64,000 nucleotides of DNA from Patiriisocius sp047730165 (GCF_047730165.1 NZ_CP159834.1:1-64000), one strand, 5' to 3'. Shown: positions 9,015 through 18,173, numbered from the stretch's first letter. Translations and numbers: made by a program. The notes: a model not told the origin generated them from the sequence alone.

Positions 9015-9383
9015 TGAAATCGAATATTAATAAATAGATTGTAATTTCTAATTTTGCTCGATTCAAAGACCCGCCTTGAGCGGTCAGGTATACAGAGAGT
9101 TTAAGCACGCTCATCGATTTTAAGAAGGATCCTGAATATTGAATCTATCGTCTAATCTTTTAGTGAAGCGTCAAGCCATCGTCCTATTCTTCCTTATCTT
9201 CATCTTCCATTTCGATTTCAATTTCCTTCTCCTATTCAAAACTAAAATACCAATTAGATATCCCAGAAACCACGTCTAGCATATTTCAGAACAAAACGAT
9301 ACCCAAACCATTACAATTAAGTATTTTTGCAAAAAATTTTTAACCCGTTTTTCCTAACCGAAAACCCTAAAATTAAACTTATT
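9015..9383. other. Gene-free stretch between the DegQ-like gene and gap
   Basis: No open frame here is convincing. Around 9191-9240 the DNA is strongly pyrimidine-rich; its complement would encode only a 15-codon acidic run enclosed by stops, so it is not a gene. A TAnnTTTG match, TATTTTTG at 9322-9329, is a candidate -7 element for gap, but I see no -33 TTTG at the right distance. Confidence 0.4.
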
Positions 9384-10832
9384 ATGAGCTTTGATGACGT
9401 TTATGAAAAAGAACTGTCTTTTCAAACAGATCGCCGGAAGGCTACTGTAGAATTTATTAATATCATAAGTGATCTTTGGTATGATAAATCTATCGAGTTA
9501 GTGCTTTTCCGCAACCAACTCATTGACCGTAATGTGAGTGAAATCCTCAATCTTCACGAGTATGCAGGGGAGTTTGTACAGAAGCCTATTTCTATTTTTG
9601 ATTCTGTAGAAATTGCACAAGCGATCAAAATGCTTGACCTTCCACCTTCTAAACTTGACATTGGTAAACTTACCTACGAGTATCATAAAGAGGATAACGA
9701 GTATCCAGATGCTGCGGCATTTGTTTCGTCAAAACTAGCAGATGCAAAACAGTATAAAGATATCGCACCTAAAGATGTGGTACTATATGGCTTTGGACGT
9801 ATAGGGCGCTTATTAGCAAGAGAGTTAATGACGCGCACCGGTAAAGGAAGCCAGATGCGTTTAAGAGCTATCGTGACAAGAGGAGCAATAAATAAAACCG
9901 TATTAGAGAAAAGAGCCTCCTTATTAAAGTACGATTCTGTTCACGGTGATTTTTCTGGGACCGTATGTATTGACGAAGAGAAAAGTGCCTTGATTATTAA
10001 TGGGACAACGGTTCATATGATATCGGCAAATGGACCAGAAGAGATTGACTACACAGCATACAGTATTAGTGATGCGCTTATCATAGACAACACTGGGGCC
10101 TTTAGAGATAAAGAGGCGCTATCTAGACATTTAATACCTAATGGCGCTAGCAAAGTTTTATTAACTGCGCCAGCAAAAGGAATCCCAAATATAGTACATG
10201 GTGTAAATCACTTAGAGAATAACCCCGATGAGATAGATATCTTTTCTGCGGCATCTTGTACCACAAACGCAATTACTCCTGTCTTGAAAGCAATGGAAGA
10301 TAGTTTTGGTGTAGTGCAAGGGCATTTAGAAACGATTCACGCATATACAAATGACCAGAACTTGGTAGATAATATGCACAGTAAACACCGTCGTGGGAGA
10401 GCAGCTGCATTAAACATGGTAATTACAGAAACAGGTGCTGGTAGTGCCGTTTCAAAAGCATTACCTAGCTTTGAAGGGAAGTTAACCTCAAACGCAATAC
10501 GTGTTCCTGTCCCTAATGGATCGCTCGCTATTTTAAAGCTAGAACTAGAGCGCACGACTTCTGTTGACGCACTTAATACCACCATTAAAAAGTATGCACT
10601 AGAAGGTGATCTCGTAGAGCAGATTCAATATTCATTAAATAATGAGCTTGTATCTAGCGACATCGTTGGTTCTTCTGCTCCCTCTATTTTTGACAGCAAT
10701 GCAACCATTGTCACTAAAGATGGTAAAAACTGCGTGATCTATGTATGGTATGATAATGAATACGGATATAGCCATCAGGTAATGCGCCTTGCAAAACACA
10801 TTAGTAAAGTAAGAAGGTATACATACTACTAG
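9384..10832 (+). CDS. gap: Glyceraldehyde-3-phosphate dehydrogenase, long Bacteroidota type
   Basis: It interconverts glyceraldehyde-3-phosphate and 1,3-bisphosphoglycerate. The product is 482 residues against about 335 for the classical enzyme; the excess is an N-terminal extension of about 130 residues before the Rossmann motif GFGRIGRLLAREL. The catalytic Cys is in SAASCTTNAITP and the active-site His in ETIHAYTNDQNLVD. The Asp that normally ends the second beta strand and selects NAD is replaced (RAIVTRG where classical enzymes have AIND), which suggests a different cofactor preference, perhaps NADP and a gluconeogenic role. The ATG at 9384 replaces an in-frame TTG at 9327, because MSFDDVYEKELSFQ looks like a true N-terminus. 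A terminator follows. Confidence 0.93.
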   Translation: MSFDDVYEKELSFQTDRRKATVEFINIISDLWYDKSIELVLFRNQLIDRNVSEILNLHEYAGEFVQKPISIFDSVEIAQAIKMLDLPPSKLDIGKLTYEYHKEDNEYPDAAAFVSSKLADAKQYKDIAPKDVVLYGFGRIGRLLARELMTRTGKGSQMRLRAIVTRGAINKTVLEKRASLLKYDSVHGDFSGTVCIDEEKSALIINGTTVHMISANGPEEIDYTAYSISDALIIDNTGAFRDKEALSRHLIPNGASKVLLTAPAKGIPNIVHGVNHLENNPDEIDIFSAASCTTNAITPVLKAMEDSFGVVQGHLETIHAYTNDQNLVDNMHSKHRRGRAAALNMVITETGAGSAVSKALPSFEGKLTSNAIRVPVPNGSLAILKLELERTTSVDALNTTIKKYALEGDLVEQIQYSLNNELVSSDIVGSSAPSIFDSNATIVTKDGKNCVIYVWYDNEYGYSHQVMRLAKHISKVRRYTYY

Positions 10833-10866
10833 TAGTCTTGCCTTAGGGCGGAAATTTTAAAGATTT

Positions 10867-10905
10867 AAAACTCGCGCTGACCATTTAGGTTTGGGCGAGT
10901 TTTTA
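10867..10905 (+). terminator. Intrinsic terminator of gap
   Basis: AAACTCGC pairs with GCGAGTTT across a loop of about 20 bases, which itself contains ACC / GGT arms. The stem is followed by TTATTTTC. Confidence 0.7.
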
Positions 10906-10952
10906 TTTTCTATAAACTATTGTAATTTACATTCTGAAAACATAAAACCCTC

Positions 10953-11402
10953 ATGAAAGTAATCAAAGCAACCGCATCACATTTAGAACAACTAGCACCC
11001 CTTTTTGATGGATATCGCCAGTTCTATAAAAAACCCTCTGATCTTGAGGGCGCCGAAGCCTTTCTAAAAGCTCGTTTTGACAAGCAAGAATCTACTATTT
11101 TTATAGCTTTAGATACTGAAAATAAAGCCCTAGGTTTTACGCAACTGTATCCTAACTTTTCTTCCGTCTCTATGAAACGAGATTATCTATTAAATGATTT
11201 ATTTGTTGCAGAAAAAGCGAGAGGACAAGGCGTAGGCAAAGCATTGTTATTAAAAGCCCAAGCCTTTGGTAACACCCAAAACTCAAAAGGAATTATGCTA
11301 GAAACAGCTTTTGATAATCCAGCACAACACCTGTATGAAAAGCTAGGATGGAAAAAAGATACAGAAGTATTTCATTATGTATGGGCAACCCCTGAGGCGT
11401 GA
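10953..11402 (+). CDS. GNAT family N-acetyltransferase
   Basis: This 149-residue single-domain acetyltransferase has the acetyl-CoA loop EKARGQGVGKALLLKA and the C-terminal AQHLYEKLGWKKD motif typical of GNAT enzymes. The beta4 region DLFVAEKARG fits. The substrate is unknown. It stands alone, 120 bases after gap and its terminator, with a long spacer before trmD. Confidence 0.87.
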   Translation: MKVIKATASHLEQLAPLFDGYRQFYKKPSDLEGAEAFLKARFDKQESTIFIALDTENKALGFTQLYPNFSSVSMKRDYLLNDLFVAEKARGQGVGKALLLKAQAFGNTQNSKGIMLETAFDNPAQHLYEKLGWKKDTEVFHYVWATPEA

Positions 11403-11716
11403 AAATCACAATAAAATAAATCGCAAAATTTAAAGGGCTAAGGAGTTAGGAATAAGAAATATAAATAACACTTGGCTCGGGTAACTAAGTTTCTGAATAC
11501 TGTATCAAATTCAGTACAAATCGAGTTCAGAATGACAGCAGGAATACTATATATTGTGCTTGCTAATGGATTCCAATTGTTTTGAGGCTTCCCAATTATT
11601 CAAAAAGATCTCTATCATTCTGTACCAAAGCTTCAGGAGGTTCAGAAAAAAATCGTGCATCAAACCTCATAAATTGTGGATCAAGTCCTATTTTTGCACT
11701 AAGAAACCTCTTCATC
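11403..11716. other. Gene-free stretch between the GNAT gene and trmD
   Basis: No gene is supported. Open frames entering trmD from 11582 lack the family N-terminus. The stretch contains a palindromic element at 11491-11542, listed separately. Confidence 0.5.
11491..11542. repeat. Palindromic dispersed-repeat-like element
   Basis: Several copies of CTGAA / TTCAG arms stand in alternating orientation (TTCTGAATACTGTATC, AAATTCAGTAC, then GAGTTCAGAATGACAG). The terminal GTTCAGAATGAC, read on the minus strand as GTCATTCTGAAC, resembles an intergenic repeat I recall as common in flavobacterial genomes. A related core is nested in the rpsU terminator. Confidence 0.5.
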
Positions 11717-12394
11717 ATGCGTATAGACATTATCACAGTATTACCAGAACTATTAAGAAGTCCATTTGAGGCGAGTATTTTAAAACGTGCTATCGAGAAA
11801 GGCTTGGTAGAAGTACATATGCATAACTTACGTGATTTTTCCACGAACAATTACAATCAGATAGACGATTACCAGTTTGGTGGTGGTGCTGGTATGGTGA
11901 TGATGATTGAGCCTATTGACAAGTGTATTTCTAAGCTAAAAGCAGAACGTGATTATGATGAAGTAATTTATATGACTCCAGATGGGGAAACATTAAATCA
12001 AGGGATTGCAAACCAACTTTCCTGCAAAGAAAATATCATCCTTTTATGCGGGCATTATAAAGGAGTGGATCAACGGGTACGTGACCAATTTATCACACGT
12101 GAAATCTCTGTAGGTGATTTTGTATTAAGCGGTGGCGAACTCGCAGCAGCCATTGTATGTGATGCAGTAATTCGCTTATTACCGGGCGTACTTGGCAATG
12201 AGACCAGCGCACTGACAGATAGTTTTCAAGACGACCTCCTCGCTCCTCCTATTTACACGCGTCCATCAGAATATAAAGGATGGAAAGTTCCAGATATTTT
12301 ATTGAGTGGTCACAATGAGAATATAGACAAGTGGCGTGAAGAACAAGCGTATAAACGTACAGAGGAACTACGACCAGACTTGCTGGAAGATTGA
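11717..12394 (+). CDS. trmD: tRNA (guanine-N1-)-methyltransferase TrmD
   Basis: It methylates G37 of tRNAs with G36 and so prevents +1 frameshifting. The 225-residue SPOUT enzyme shows the trefoil-knot motifs: FGGGAGMVMMIEP, LLCGHYKGVDQR and ISVGDFVLSGGELAA (about residues 53-160), followed by the C-terminal helical domain. The start at 11717 (MRIDIITVLPE) is the family N-terminus; the longer frame from 11582 adds 45 unsupported residues. Its stop overlaps the start of the pseudouridine synthase gene by four bases, pairing two RNA-modification enzymes in one transcript. Confidence 0.96.
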   Translation: MRIDIITVLPELLRSPFEASILKRAIEKGLVEVHMHNLRDFSTNNYNQIDDYQFGGGAGMVMMIEPIDKCISKLKAERDYDEVIYMTPDGETLNQGIANQLSCKENIILLCGHYKGVDQRVRDQFITREISVGDFVLSGGELAAAIVCDAVIRLLPGVLGNETSALTDSFQDDLLAPPIYTRPSEYKGWKVPDILLSGHNENIDKWREEQAYKRTEELRPDLLED

Positions 12395-13257
12395 AATTAA
12401 TAGAAACTCATATCGTCCTAAAAGGCAGCCCGAAGGTTCGGATGTCAGATATTTCTGCAGGGACCTTTCATACCATTACTTCTCGTAAATCTTTTAAAAA
12501 GGCAATCAAAACGGGTCTAGTAAAGCTAAATAACTCCAAAGCCTTTACCGCAGATTTTGTCACTGAAGGAGATGTGATTACAATTCACAAAGACGAATCA
12601 GTTTCAAAAAAACCAAGCATCCACATCCCGATAGACATCCTATTTGAAGACGACTATCTGGCCATCATTAATAAACCCGCAGGCGTCGAGGTAAGCGGAA
12701 ACAAAAAATACACCATCGAGAATGCCTTACCGTCCTTATTAAAAAAGAGCATTCAAAAAGACGCCTTAGAAAGACCACTCCCCGCCCACCGTTTAGACTA
12801 CCCCACAAGTGGTTGTTTGTTGATTAGCAAGGCTTCAGAAACATTACAAGCATTGCACCTTTTGTTTGAAGAAAGAAACATTACTAAAAAATATCTCGCA
12901 GTTACCATTGGACACCAAGCTACCGAAGGCAAGATTGATGAACCCATTGATGGAAAGCCTTCCCTTTCTAGCTTCAAGGTTCTACAAACCATTCCGTCTA
13001 AAAAGTATGATGCCTTAAACCTTGTTGAGCTTACTCCACATACTGGCAGGCGTCATCAATTGAGAAAACATATGGCACACATTGGCCATCCTATTTTTGG
13101 CGAGAAAGCCTATGGCATTCCTGAAAATCAAGGCAGAGGAAACGGACTATATCTTCAAGCGACCTTTCTAGAATTTAAACATCCTATTATGCAAGATGTC
13201 ATTTCTATTACCGCTCCCATTTCTAAAAAAATAGCCGCTCTTTTTCCTGAAATTTAA
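12391..13257 (+). CDS. RluA-family RNA pseudouridine synthase (TTG start)
   Basis: It isomerises uridine in rRNA or tRNA. The 288-residue product has an S4-like N-terminal part (KAIKTGLVKLNNSKAF, about residues 34-70) and the RluA catalytic domain with the active-site Asp in PAHRLDYPTSGCLL, plus LTPHTGRRHQLRKH. The open frame begins with TTG overlapping the trmD stop as TTGA. The next Met is residue 18, and the early residues KLIETHIV resemble related synthases, so I keep TTG. The exact target base cannot be named. Confidence 0.85.
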   Translation: MKLIETHIVLKGSPKVRMSDISAGTFHTITSRKSFKKAIKTGLVKLNNSKAFTADFVTEGDVITIHKDESVSKKPSIHIPIDILFEDDYLAIINKPAGVEVSGNKKYTIENALPSLLKKSIQKDALERPLPAHRLDYPTSGCLLISKASETLQALHLLFEERNITKKYLAVTIGHQATEGKIDEPIDGKPSLSSFKVLQTIPSKKYDALNLVELTPHTGRRHQLRKHMAHIGHPIFGEKAYGIPENQGRGNGLYLQATFLEFKHPIMQDVISITAPISKKIAALFPEI

Positions 13258-13562
13258 CGCACCTCTCTTTTTTAAAGCAGGACTAAAATAAGTACATAGT
13301 ATTTGTCAATATTTCTGAAATATCAAATACCGAATACTCTTGATTCTCGCAGGAATAGAAAGCAACCTTGCTATTAAAGGAATTAAGAAACACTTTATTT
13401 TGTGAGCAACTTTACATAGAGGATTTTTGCCTGAGATTTTGTTACCTTTACTTTTTTAAATAATACTATTAACAAAGCTACATTTTCAATTATAACCAAG
13501 CGTTTCGCTGGCTGCCATTCGTGGCGATAAAAAATGTACAATCAAACAAACTACTCTATTTA
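13258..13562. other. Gene-free stretch upstream of the DoxX-like gene
   Basis: This AT-rich region has no convincing gene, RNA or strong hairpin. A box TACCTTTA at 13443-13450 is one base off TAnnTTTG but lacks a -33 element at a normal spacing. Confidence 0.4.
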
Positions 13563-13916
13563 ATGTTACCTTGGCACCAATATATTTTCGGACTTATATT
13601 CATACTAGCCGGAGCAAACCACTTTAGAACTCCAAAAATTTACGAGCGGATTATTCCGACATACTTGCCTTCGCATAAAATGCTTAATATGCTCAGTGGC
13701 GTTGCAGAAATGGTACTCGGTTTTATGCTACTCAAACCAGAAACGCAAACCATTGCAGCTTGGGGCATAATAGCTATACTTATCCTTTTCATACCAGTTC
13801 ATATCTATATGTTACAGGATAAAAGAGCATCCTTAAAAATGCCACAATGGGCACTTATACTTAGGCTTCCCTTACAATTTACCCTTGTGTATTGGGCATA
13901 TCAATATGTGATTTAA
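13563..13916 (+). CDS. DoxX-like small membrane protein
   Basis: The 117-residue protein has four predicted membrane helices: near the N-terminus (YIFGLIFILAGANHF), at about 40-60 (MLSGVAEMVLGFMLL), at 65-85 and at 98-115. The pattern AGANHFRTPKIYERIIP is typical of small DoxX/DUF4267-like membrane proteins common in Bacteroidota. The function is unknown. The frame extends to a GTG at 13521, but the ATG at 13563 places the first helix at the normal distance. The stop TAA overlaps the next ATG by one base, so it is probably translated together with the AlkB-like enzyme. Confidence 0.75.
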   Translation: MLPWHQYIFGLIFILAGANHFRTPKIYERIIPTYLPSHKMLNMLSGVAEMVLGFMLLKPETQTIAAWGIIAILILFIPVHIYMLQDKRASLKMPQWALILRLPLQFTLVYWAYQYVI

Positions 13917-14527
13917 TGAACCTTTTTGATTCTGAAACATCACGGATTTCACACATCGTACCTTTAAAAGACGCGATGGTTTCTTACACGCCTCACTTTT
14001 ATAATACGCAGAACGCTTCAGAAATTTACCAAACGCTTTTTTCAGAAATAGTCTGGCAAGAGGATGAGATTACACTGTTCGGCAAAACACATTTGCAGCC
14101 AAGACTAACTGCGCTTTATGGTGATGATGAGACGCCTTATTCTTATAGTGGCATAGTAATGACGCCTAGAAAATTTTCGCGTACGTTAGAAAAAATTAAG
14201 GAAGATATTTCAAACTATACAGGAGAACAATTTAATGCCGTATTATGCAATTTATATCGTGACGGGAAAGATAGTAATGGATGGCACAGTGACAATGAAA
14301 AAGAGTTGGGCATCGACCCTTTTATCGCCTCATTAAGCCTGGGAGAAACCAGAATGTTTCACCTAAAACATATGCAAGATACTGCTTCTAAGGCCAAGCT
14401 TCCATTAGAAAGTGGAAGCTTACTCTGTATGGGAGGCACGACGCAAGCTCGTTATAAGCATCAAGTATCAAAGACGCAAAAGCAAGTAGGGCCTAGAATT
14501 AACCTGACCTTTAGACGGTTATATTAA
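13916..14527 (+). CDS. AlkB-like 2-oxoglutarate/Fe(II) dioxygenase
   Basis: The 203-residue protein belongs to the AlkB family, which removes alkyl groups from damaged nucleic-acid bases oxidatively. The iron ligands are visible as HSD in NGWHSDNEKELG and the distal His in YKHQVSKT; the 2-oxoglutarate-binding Arg pair is in PRINLTFRRLY. The N-terminal nucleotide-recognition lid includes the substrate-facing stretch PRLTALYGD. It is probably a DNA/RNA repair demethylase of the ALKBH2-like group. The start codon overlaps the DoxX-like stop. Confidence 0.9.
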   Translation: MNLFDSETSRISHIVPLKDAMVSYTPHFYNTQNASEIYQTLFSEIVWQEDEITLFGKTHLQPRLTALYGDDETPYSYSGIVMTPRKFSRTLEKIKEDISNYTGEQFNAVLCNLYRDGKDSNGWHSDNEKELGIDPFIASLSLGETRMFHLKHMQDTASKAKLPLESGSLLCMGGTTQARYKHQVSKTQKQVGPRINLTFRRLY

Positions 14528-14727
14528 ATAGTTTGTTAAAAGCGTTTTTTGAAGCTTATTAATTACATATCAAGCACTTATCAAAAAACAGAATCTCTAT
14601 TTTAGCAGAAAATTATTCTTAGTGCCGGGAGTAAAAGCACCATCGTTCTTTAGAGAGATTCTCAAAATTTTATAGGTTTCTAAAAAACTAATTATTAATG
14701 AGCTTTGTTGTCGATAAGACACAAACG

Positions 14728-14768
14728 AAATAGGGCAAAATTCAAAATGATTGAATCTCGCCCTATTT
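14728..14768 (-). terminator. Hairpin between convergent AlkB-like and S1/P1 nuclease genes
   Basis: AAATAGGGC pairs with GCCCTATTT (nine bases, perfect) and inner arms ATTCAA / TTGAAT extend the structure. It lies downstream of both converging genes and probably terminates them, although the T tracts are short. Confidence 0.55.
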
Positions 14769-14802
14769 AAAATCGGTTGCTTCTGATCTTTTTTACTCCG
14801 TT

Positions 14803-15579
14803 TTACCCAAAAATATCATTAAGCACTGCAGCAAGTCTGATGCCTCCTTTTTGGAGTTGCATTTTGGTTATTTCCAGGTAGTCGTAAGAATAGCGATATC
14901 CTAGCTTATCACCGGGTGACGTGTTTTCATAAATATCTTTACAAAGAACGCGACTTTCTGCTGCCCAAATAGCAGCGTTCCCTTGCTTAAGAGAATCAAT
15001 TTGAACCTTTGATAATTTTTTTCTATTTGCAGCGAGTTCTGTGTAAGACATCTCATAACTTTCTATAATATCTGTATCCCACACGGAGTGCAGATTAGTC
15101 CCTTTATCAAACCATTGTACCTGAAACCTGTTTCCGCCTTTGTCTTCGGATAGACCCACGTGCAAGGGCTGGTGAAGATCACCAATAAAATGGACGAGCA
15201 TTTTTAGATAAAACTCCGTATCGTCTCTTGTTGTATTTTTGTCCTTAATAATGTCAATGCATTTATTTATTGCCACAATGATATCGCCTTTTTCACTTTT
15301 AGGATGTGTCTCGTAGGTAGCGTCAAATGGAAAACTCACATAATGCCAAGGTGCAAAAGCACGAAATCTATCATCGCTGCGTATCTCATCTGCAAACGTA
15401 GACACCATGGCTAGTGACTTACCGTCTAACAATTTGTAAATCGCTTGTTTTGCCTTGTCAGATAAATGAGCTTCAGCAATCGCACCGACTACACGGTGAC
15501 CATTCTTACCCCAATCTGGTGCTGCAGAGATTGTTGTAGAAATTATAAATAAAAAGAAAAATGTAAATCTAGAAATCAT
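14803..15579 (-). CDS. Secreted S1/P1-type nuclease
   Basis: This zinc-dependent single-strand nuclease has 258 residues. The signal peptide MISRFTFFFLFIISTTISA is followed by DWGKNGHRVVG, where the Trp and His near the mature N-terminus are zinc ligands in this family. Other ligands are in HFIGDLHQPLHVG and NLHSVWDTDIIE. It degrades RNA and single-stranded DNA outside the cytoplasm, probably for phosphate or nucleoside scavenging. A perfect -7 box, TATATTTG, lies upstream at 15596-15603. Confidence 0.93.
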   Translation of the reverse strand: MISRFTFFFLFIISTTISAAPDWGKNGHRVVGAIAEAHLSDKAKQAIYKLLDGKSLAMVSTFADEIRSDDRFRAFAPWHYVSFPFDATYETHPKSEKGDIIVAINKCIDIIKDKNTTRDDTEFYLKMLVHFIGDLHQPLHVGLSEDKGGNRFQVQWFDKGTNLHSVWDTDIIESYEMSYTELAANRKKLSKVQIDSLKQGNAAIWAAESRVLCKDIYENTSPGDKLGYRYSYDYLEITKMQLQKGGIRLAAVLNDIFG

Positions 15580-15595
15580 CTGTGTAGCGTTTATA

Positions 15596-15603
15596 CAAAT
15601 ATA
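15596..15603 (-). promoter_or_regulatory. -7 promoter element of the S1/P1 nuclease gene
   Basis: TATATTTG on the minus strand, a full match to TAnnTTTG, lies 16 bases before the ATG. The nearest TTTG is only 13 bases upstream, closer than usual. Confidence 0.45.
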
Positions 15604-15670
15604 CGAGAGTCCTTGGCAAACGGAATATCAAAATTAATATTATCACAAATTTTACACACAATCGTGGCAC

Positions 15671-15699
15671 TTTGCGTTATACATAATATCGTACCTTTA
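15671..15699 (+). promoter_or_regulatory. Promoter of the alpha/beta hydrolase gene
   Basis: TTTG (15671-15674), a 17-base spacer and TACCTTTA (15692-15699, seven of eight consensus bases) lie 16 bases before the ATG. Confidence 0.5.
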
Positions 15700-15715
15700 A
15701 ACACATACTCATATT

Positions 15716-16651
15716 ATGAAATATTTTCTTATCATTTTTTGTTCTCTTTATTTTGGCCTTGCCACTGCACAAGAGTACACGTCTAGAGATCTAAAAGTCT
15801 CTCCATATATAGATGGGACGCTTCTAGTTCCTCAAAATGAAGTAAAGCCCCCATTGGCAATTATCATTGCAGGTAGTGGCCCTACAGATAGAAATGGCAA
15901 CCAGATGATGATGAAGAACAACGCTTATAAGCAGCTTGCAGAAACATTATCAAATAGCGGTATTGCCACTTTTAGATATGATAAGCGCATCGTGAAGCTC
16001 TTACAAAGTCGCACTAACTTTAGTGAAAAAGATTTTAGGTTTGATGATTTTATAGTAGATGCGACTGCCGTCGTTGACTTCTTTGCAAAGAGTGACGATT
16101 TTTCTGACATTTATATTATTGGTCACAGCCAAGGTTCTCTTGTTGGGATGGCGGCGATTAGTGCCCGAAGTGACGTAGCTGGCTTTATTTCTGTAGCAGG
16201 TCCTGGACAATCTATAGATCAAGTTATTATTGACCAACTAGGTAAGCAAGCGCCTACCTTAAGAGAGAATGCTATCGAGGCTTTTAATGATATACGAGTG
16301 ACGGGAAAGTCTGAAAACTACAGTCCAGGTTTAGCCTCTATATTTAGAACTGATATCCAACCCTTTATCGCAAGTTGGATGCAACATAAGCCACAAACAC
16401 TTATTTCTGGATTAGAGATTCCGGTATTGATAATAAACGGTACAAATGATATTCAAGTAGATGAAGATGAAGCAAAGATGTTGCAAAATGCTCAAAGAGA
16501 TGCATCACTATTACTCATCGAGAATATGAATCACATATTTAGAGAGATTACAGAAGTGGGGATGGATAATCAAAAATCTTATAATGAACCTGGCAGACCG
16601 ATTATGTCACAATTGCCCAATGCGATCATCGCTTTCATCAGCAAGAATTAA
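15716..16651 (+). CDS. Exported alpha/beta hydrolase
   Basis: The 311-residue protein has a signal peptide (MKYFLIIFCSLYFGLATAQ) and an alpha/beta hydrolase domain. Visible motifs are the oxyanion region IIAGSGPTDRNGNQ, the nucleophile elbow GHSQGS (Ser), an acidic residue after the VLIINGTNDIQV strand, and the His in ENMNHIFRE. It resembles secreted esterase-like hydrolases of Bacteroidota. The natural substrate is unknown. It has its own promoter-like sequence and stands alone. Confidence 0.85.
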   Translation: MKYFLIIFCSLYFGLATAQEYTSRDLKVSPYIDGTLLVPQNEVKPPLAIIIAGSGPTDRNGNQMMMKNNAYKQLAETLSNSGIATFRYDKRIVKLLQSRTNFSEKDFRFDDFIVDATAVVDFFAKSDDFSDIYIIGHSQGSLVGMAAISARSDVAGFISVAGPGQSIDQVIIDQLGKQAPTLRENAIEAFNDIRVTGKSENYSPGLASIFRTDIQPFIASWMQHKPQTLISGLEIPVLIINGTNDIQVDEDEAKMLQNAQRDASLLLIENMNHIFREITEVGMDNQKSYNEPGRPIMSQLPNAIIAFISKN

Positions 16652-16697
16652 TACCATTTAAACCATAAAAGTGTATTTTGCATAAAAATTAACCGTT

Positions 16698-18059
16698 ATG
16701 CAAGAAACAGTAGCCGAAGCAATCAAAGACACCTCTCCATTTTTCACAAATGACACCATAGTTTTCGGAATCTTAATGGTTTCATTAGGTCTCATCTTTT
16801 ACACTTCGTCTAAGAAGAAAGGCTTCTGGAAAGTTTTTTATAGCGTGGTTCCTGCCTTGTTTATGGCCTATTTAATCCCTGCTCTTTTTACTACTTTTGG
16901 GATTATCGCCCCCGAATGGAATTCTGTAAGTGACACAGGTGTAGTTACAGAAGGTGGCTCTAGTCTTTATTATATAGCCAGTCGCTATTTACTGCCCGCA
17001 GCATTAGTTTTAATGACTTTAAGTATTGATTTAAGAGCCGTATTTAACTTAGGGCCTAAAGCACTTATTATGTTCTTAACAGGAACCGTTGGGATTATTA
17101 TTGGCGGACCTATTGCCATACTATTGATAGGTTATTTTTCACCAGAAACATTAGCAACACCAGAACTTCCAGCGGCCGTAGCAGGGGAATTTAATGACGT
17201 TTGGCGTGGGTTATCTACCTTATCTGGTAGTTGGATTGGTGGTGGTGCAAATCAGACCGCAATGCTTGAAGTATATCATTATAATCAAAAAATTTATGGC
17301 GGGATGGTATTTGTAGATATTGTCATTGCAAATATCTGGATGGCCATTATTTTAATAGGTATAGGTAAATCTGCCAAAATCGATAAGTGGCTTGGTGCAG
17401 ACACTTCAGCTATTGAAGCTCTTAAAGAAAAAGTATCGAACTACGCGCTTGAGAAGGAGCGCAATCCGTCATTGACCGATTTAATGATATTAGCGGCTAT
17501 TGCTTTTGGCACCGTTGGTTTTGCACATTTTGGTGCAGGATACATGAGTGGGTTTTTTACAGAATTTATCAACGGGCTTGAACCTGGGCTCACACGTAAC
17601 CTATTTACATTTTTGGGCTCTTCATTTTTTTGGATGATTTCAATTACAACTATCATTGGTATTCTACTTTCATATACTAAACTTAGAACCTATGAAGGTG
17701 CTGGTGCTAGTAAATTTGGCAGTGTATTTATATACATCCTAGTTGCCTCTATTGGAATGAAAATGGACCTAATGCTCATTTTTGACAACTTAGGATTAAT
17801 CGCTATAGGTGCCGTATGGATGGTCATTCACGCAGGGCTACTTATACTCGTGGCAAAACTAATTAAAGCGCCTTATTTCTTTCTAGCAGTAGGAAGTCAA
17901 GCAAATGTGGGCGGTGCCGCCTCTGCTCCTATTGTAGCATCTGCATTTCATCCTTCGTTAGCAACTGTGGGTGTATTACTGGCTGTATTTGGCTACGCCA
18001 TTGGAACTATTGGTGCAGTAGCGTGTACATTTTTAATGCAACTAGCTGCTGCAGGATAA
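16698..18059 (+). CDS. DUF819 family membrane protein (YjcL-like)
   Basis: This 453-residue polytopic membrane protein has about 10-11 hydrophobic segments and the family motifs SGSWIGGGANQTAML and GSQANVGGAASAPIVASAF, which look like paired re-entrant, transporter-type elements. DUF819 proteins are probable secondary transporters; no substrate is established. The cytoplasmic loop (about residues 225-260) is hydrophilic. It is monocistronic, 46 bases downstream of the hydrolase. Confidence 0.85.
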   Translation: MQETVAEAIKDTSPFFTNDTIVFGILMVSLGLIFYTSSKKKGFWKVFYSVVPALFMAYLIPALFTTFGIIAPEWNSVSDTGVVTEGGSSLYYIASRYLLPAALVLMTLSIDLRAVFNLGPKALIMFLTGTVGIIIGGPIAILLIGYFSPETLATPELPAAVAGEFNDVWRGLSTLSGSWIGGGANQTAMLEVYHYNQKIYGGMVFVDIVIANIWMAIILIGIGKSAKIDKWLGADTSAIEALKEKVSNYALEKERNPSLTDLMILAAIAFGTVGFAHFGAGYMSGFFTEFINGLEPGLTRNLFTFLGSSFFWMISITTIIGILLSYTKLRTYEGAGASKFGSVFIYILVASIGMKMDLMLIFDNLGLIAIGAVWMVIHAGLLILVAKLIKAPYFFLAVGSQANVGGAASAPIVASAFHPSLATVGVLLAVFGYAIGTIGAVACTFLMQLAAAG

Positions 18060-18129
18060 ATTCATTTATTCTGAAATTTTCTGTATTCAAGTTCAGCAAT
18101 TTTATACATCTTTGCCGCCTAGAAAAAAC

Positions 18130-18173
18130 CTCGAGATTAAGACCGAGAGCAAGTACTCTCAATATATCTCGGG
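18130..18173 (+). ncRNA. Structured 5' leader before the DUF4369 lipoprotein
   Basis: Two nested stems are visible: the outer CTCGAGAT pairs with ATCTCGGG (eight pairs, one G-U), and the inner GAGAG pairs with CTCTC around a six-base loop. No T tract follows, so it looks like an mRNA leader structure rather than a terminator. It does not match a riboswitch class I can name. Confidence 0.35.

Noticed and set aside
9191..9240. Acidic coding run on the minus strand (Glu/Asp-rich) as a gene remnant
   Set aside because: Only about 15 codons between stops in a low-complexity purine/pyrimidine tract; no homologous remainder is visible around it.
11554..11769. Open frame of 71 codons overlapping the trmD start
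   Set aside because: It overlaps the well supported trmD coding region in another frame and shows no domain or proper start context.
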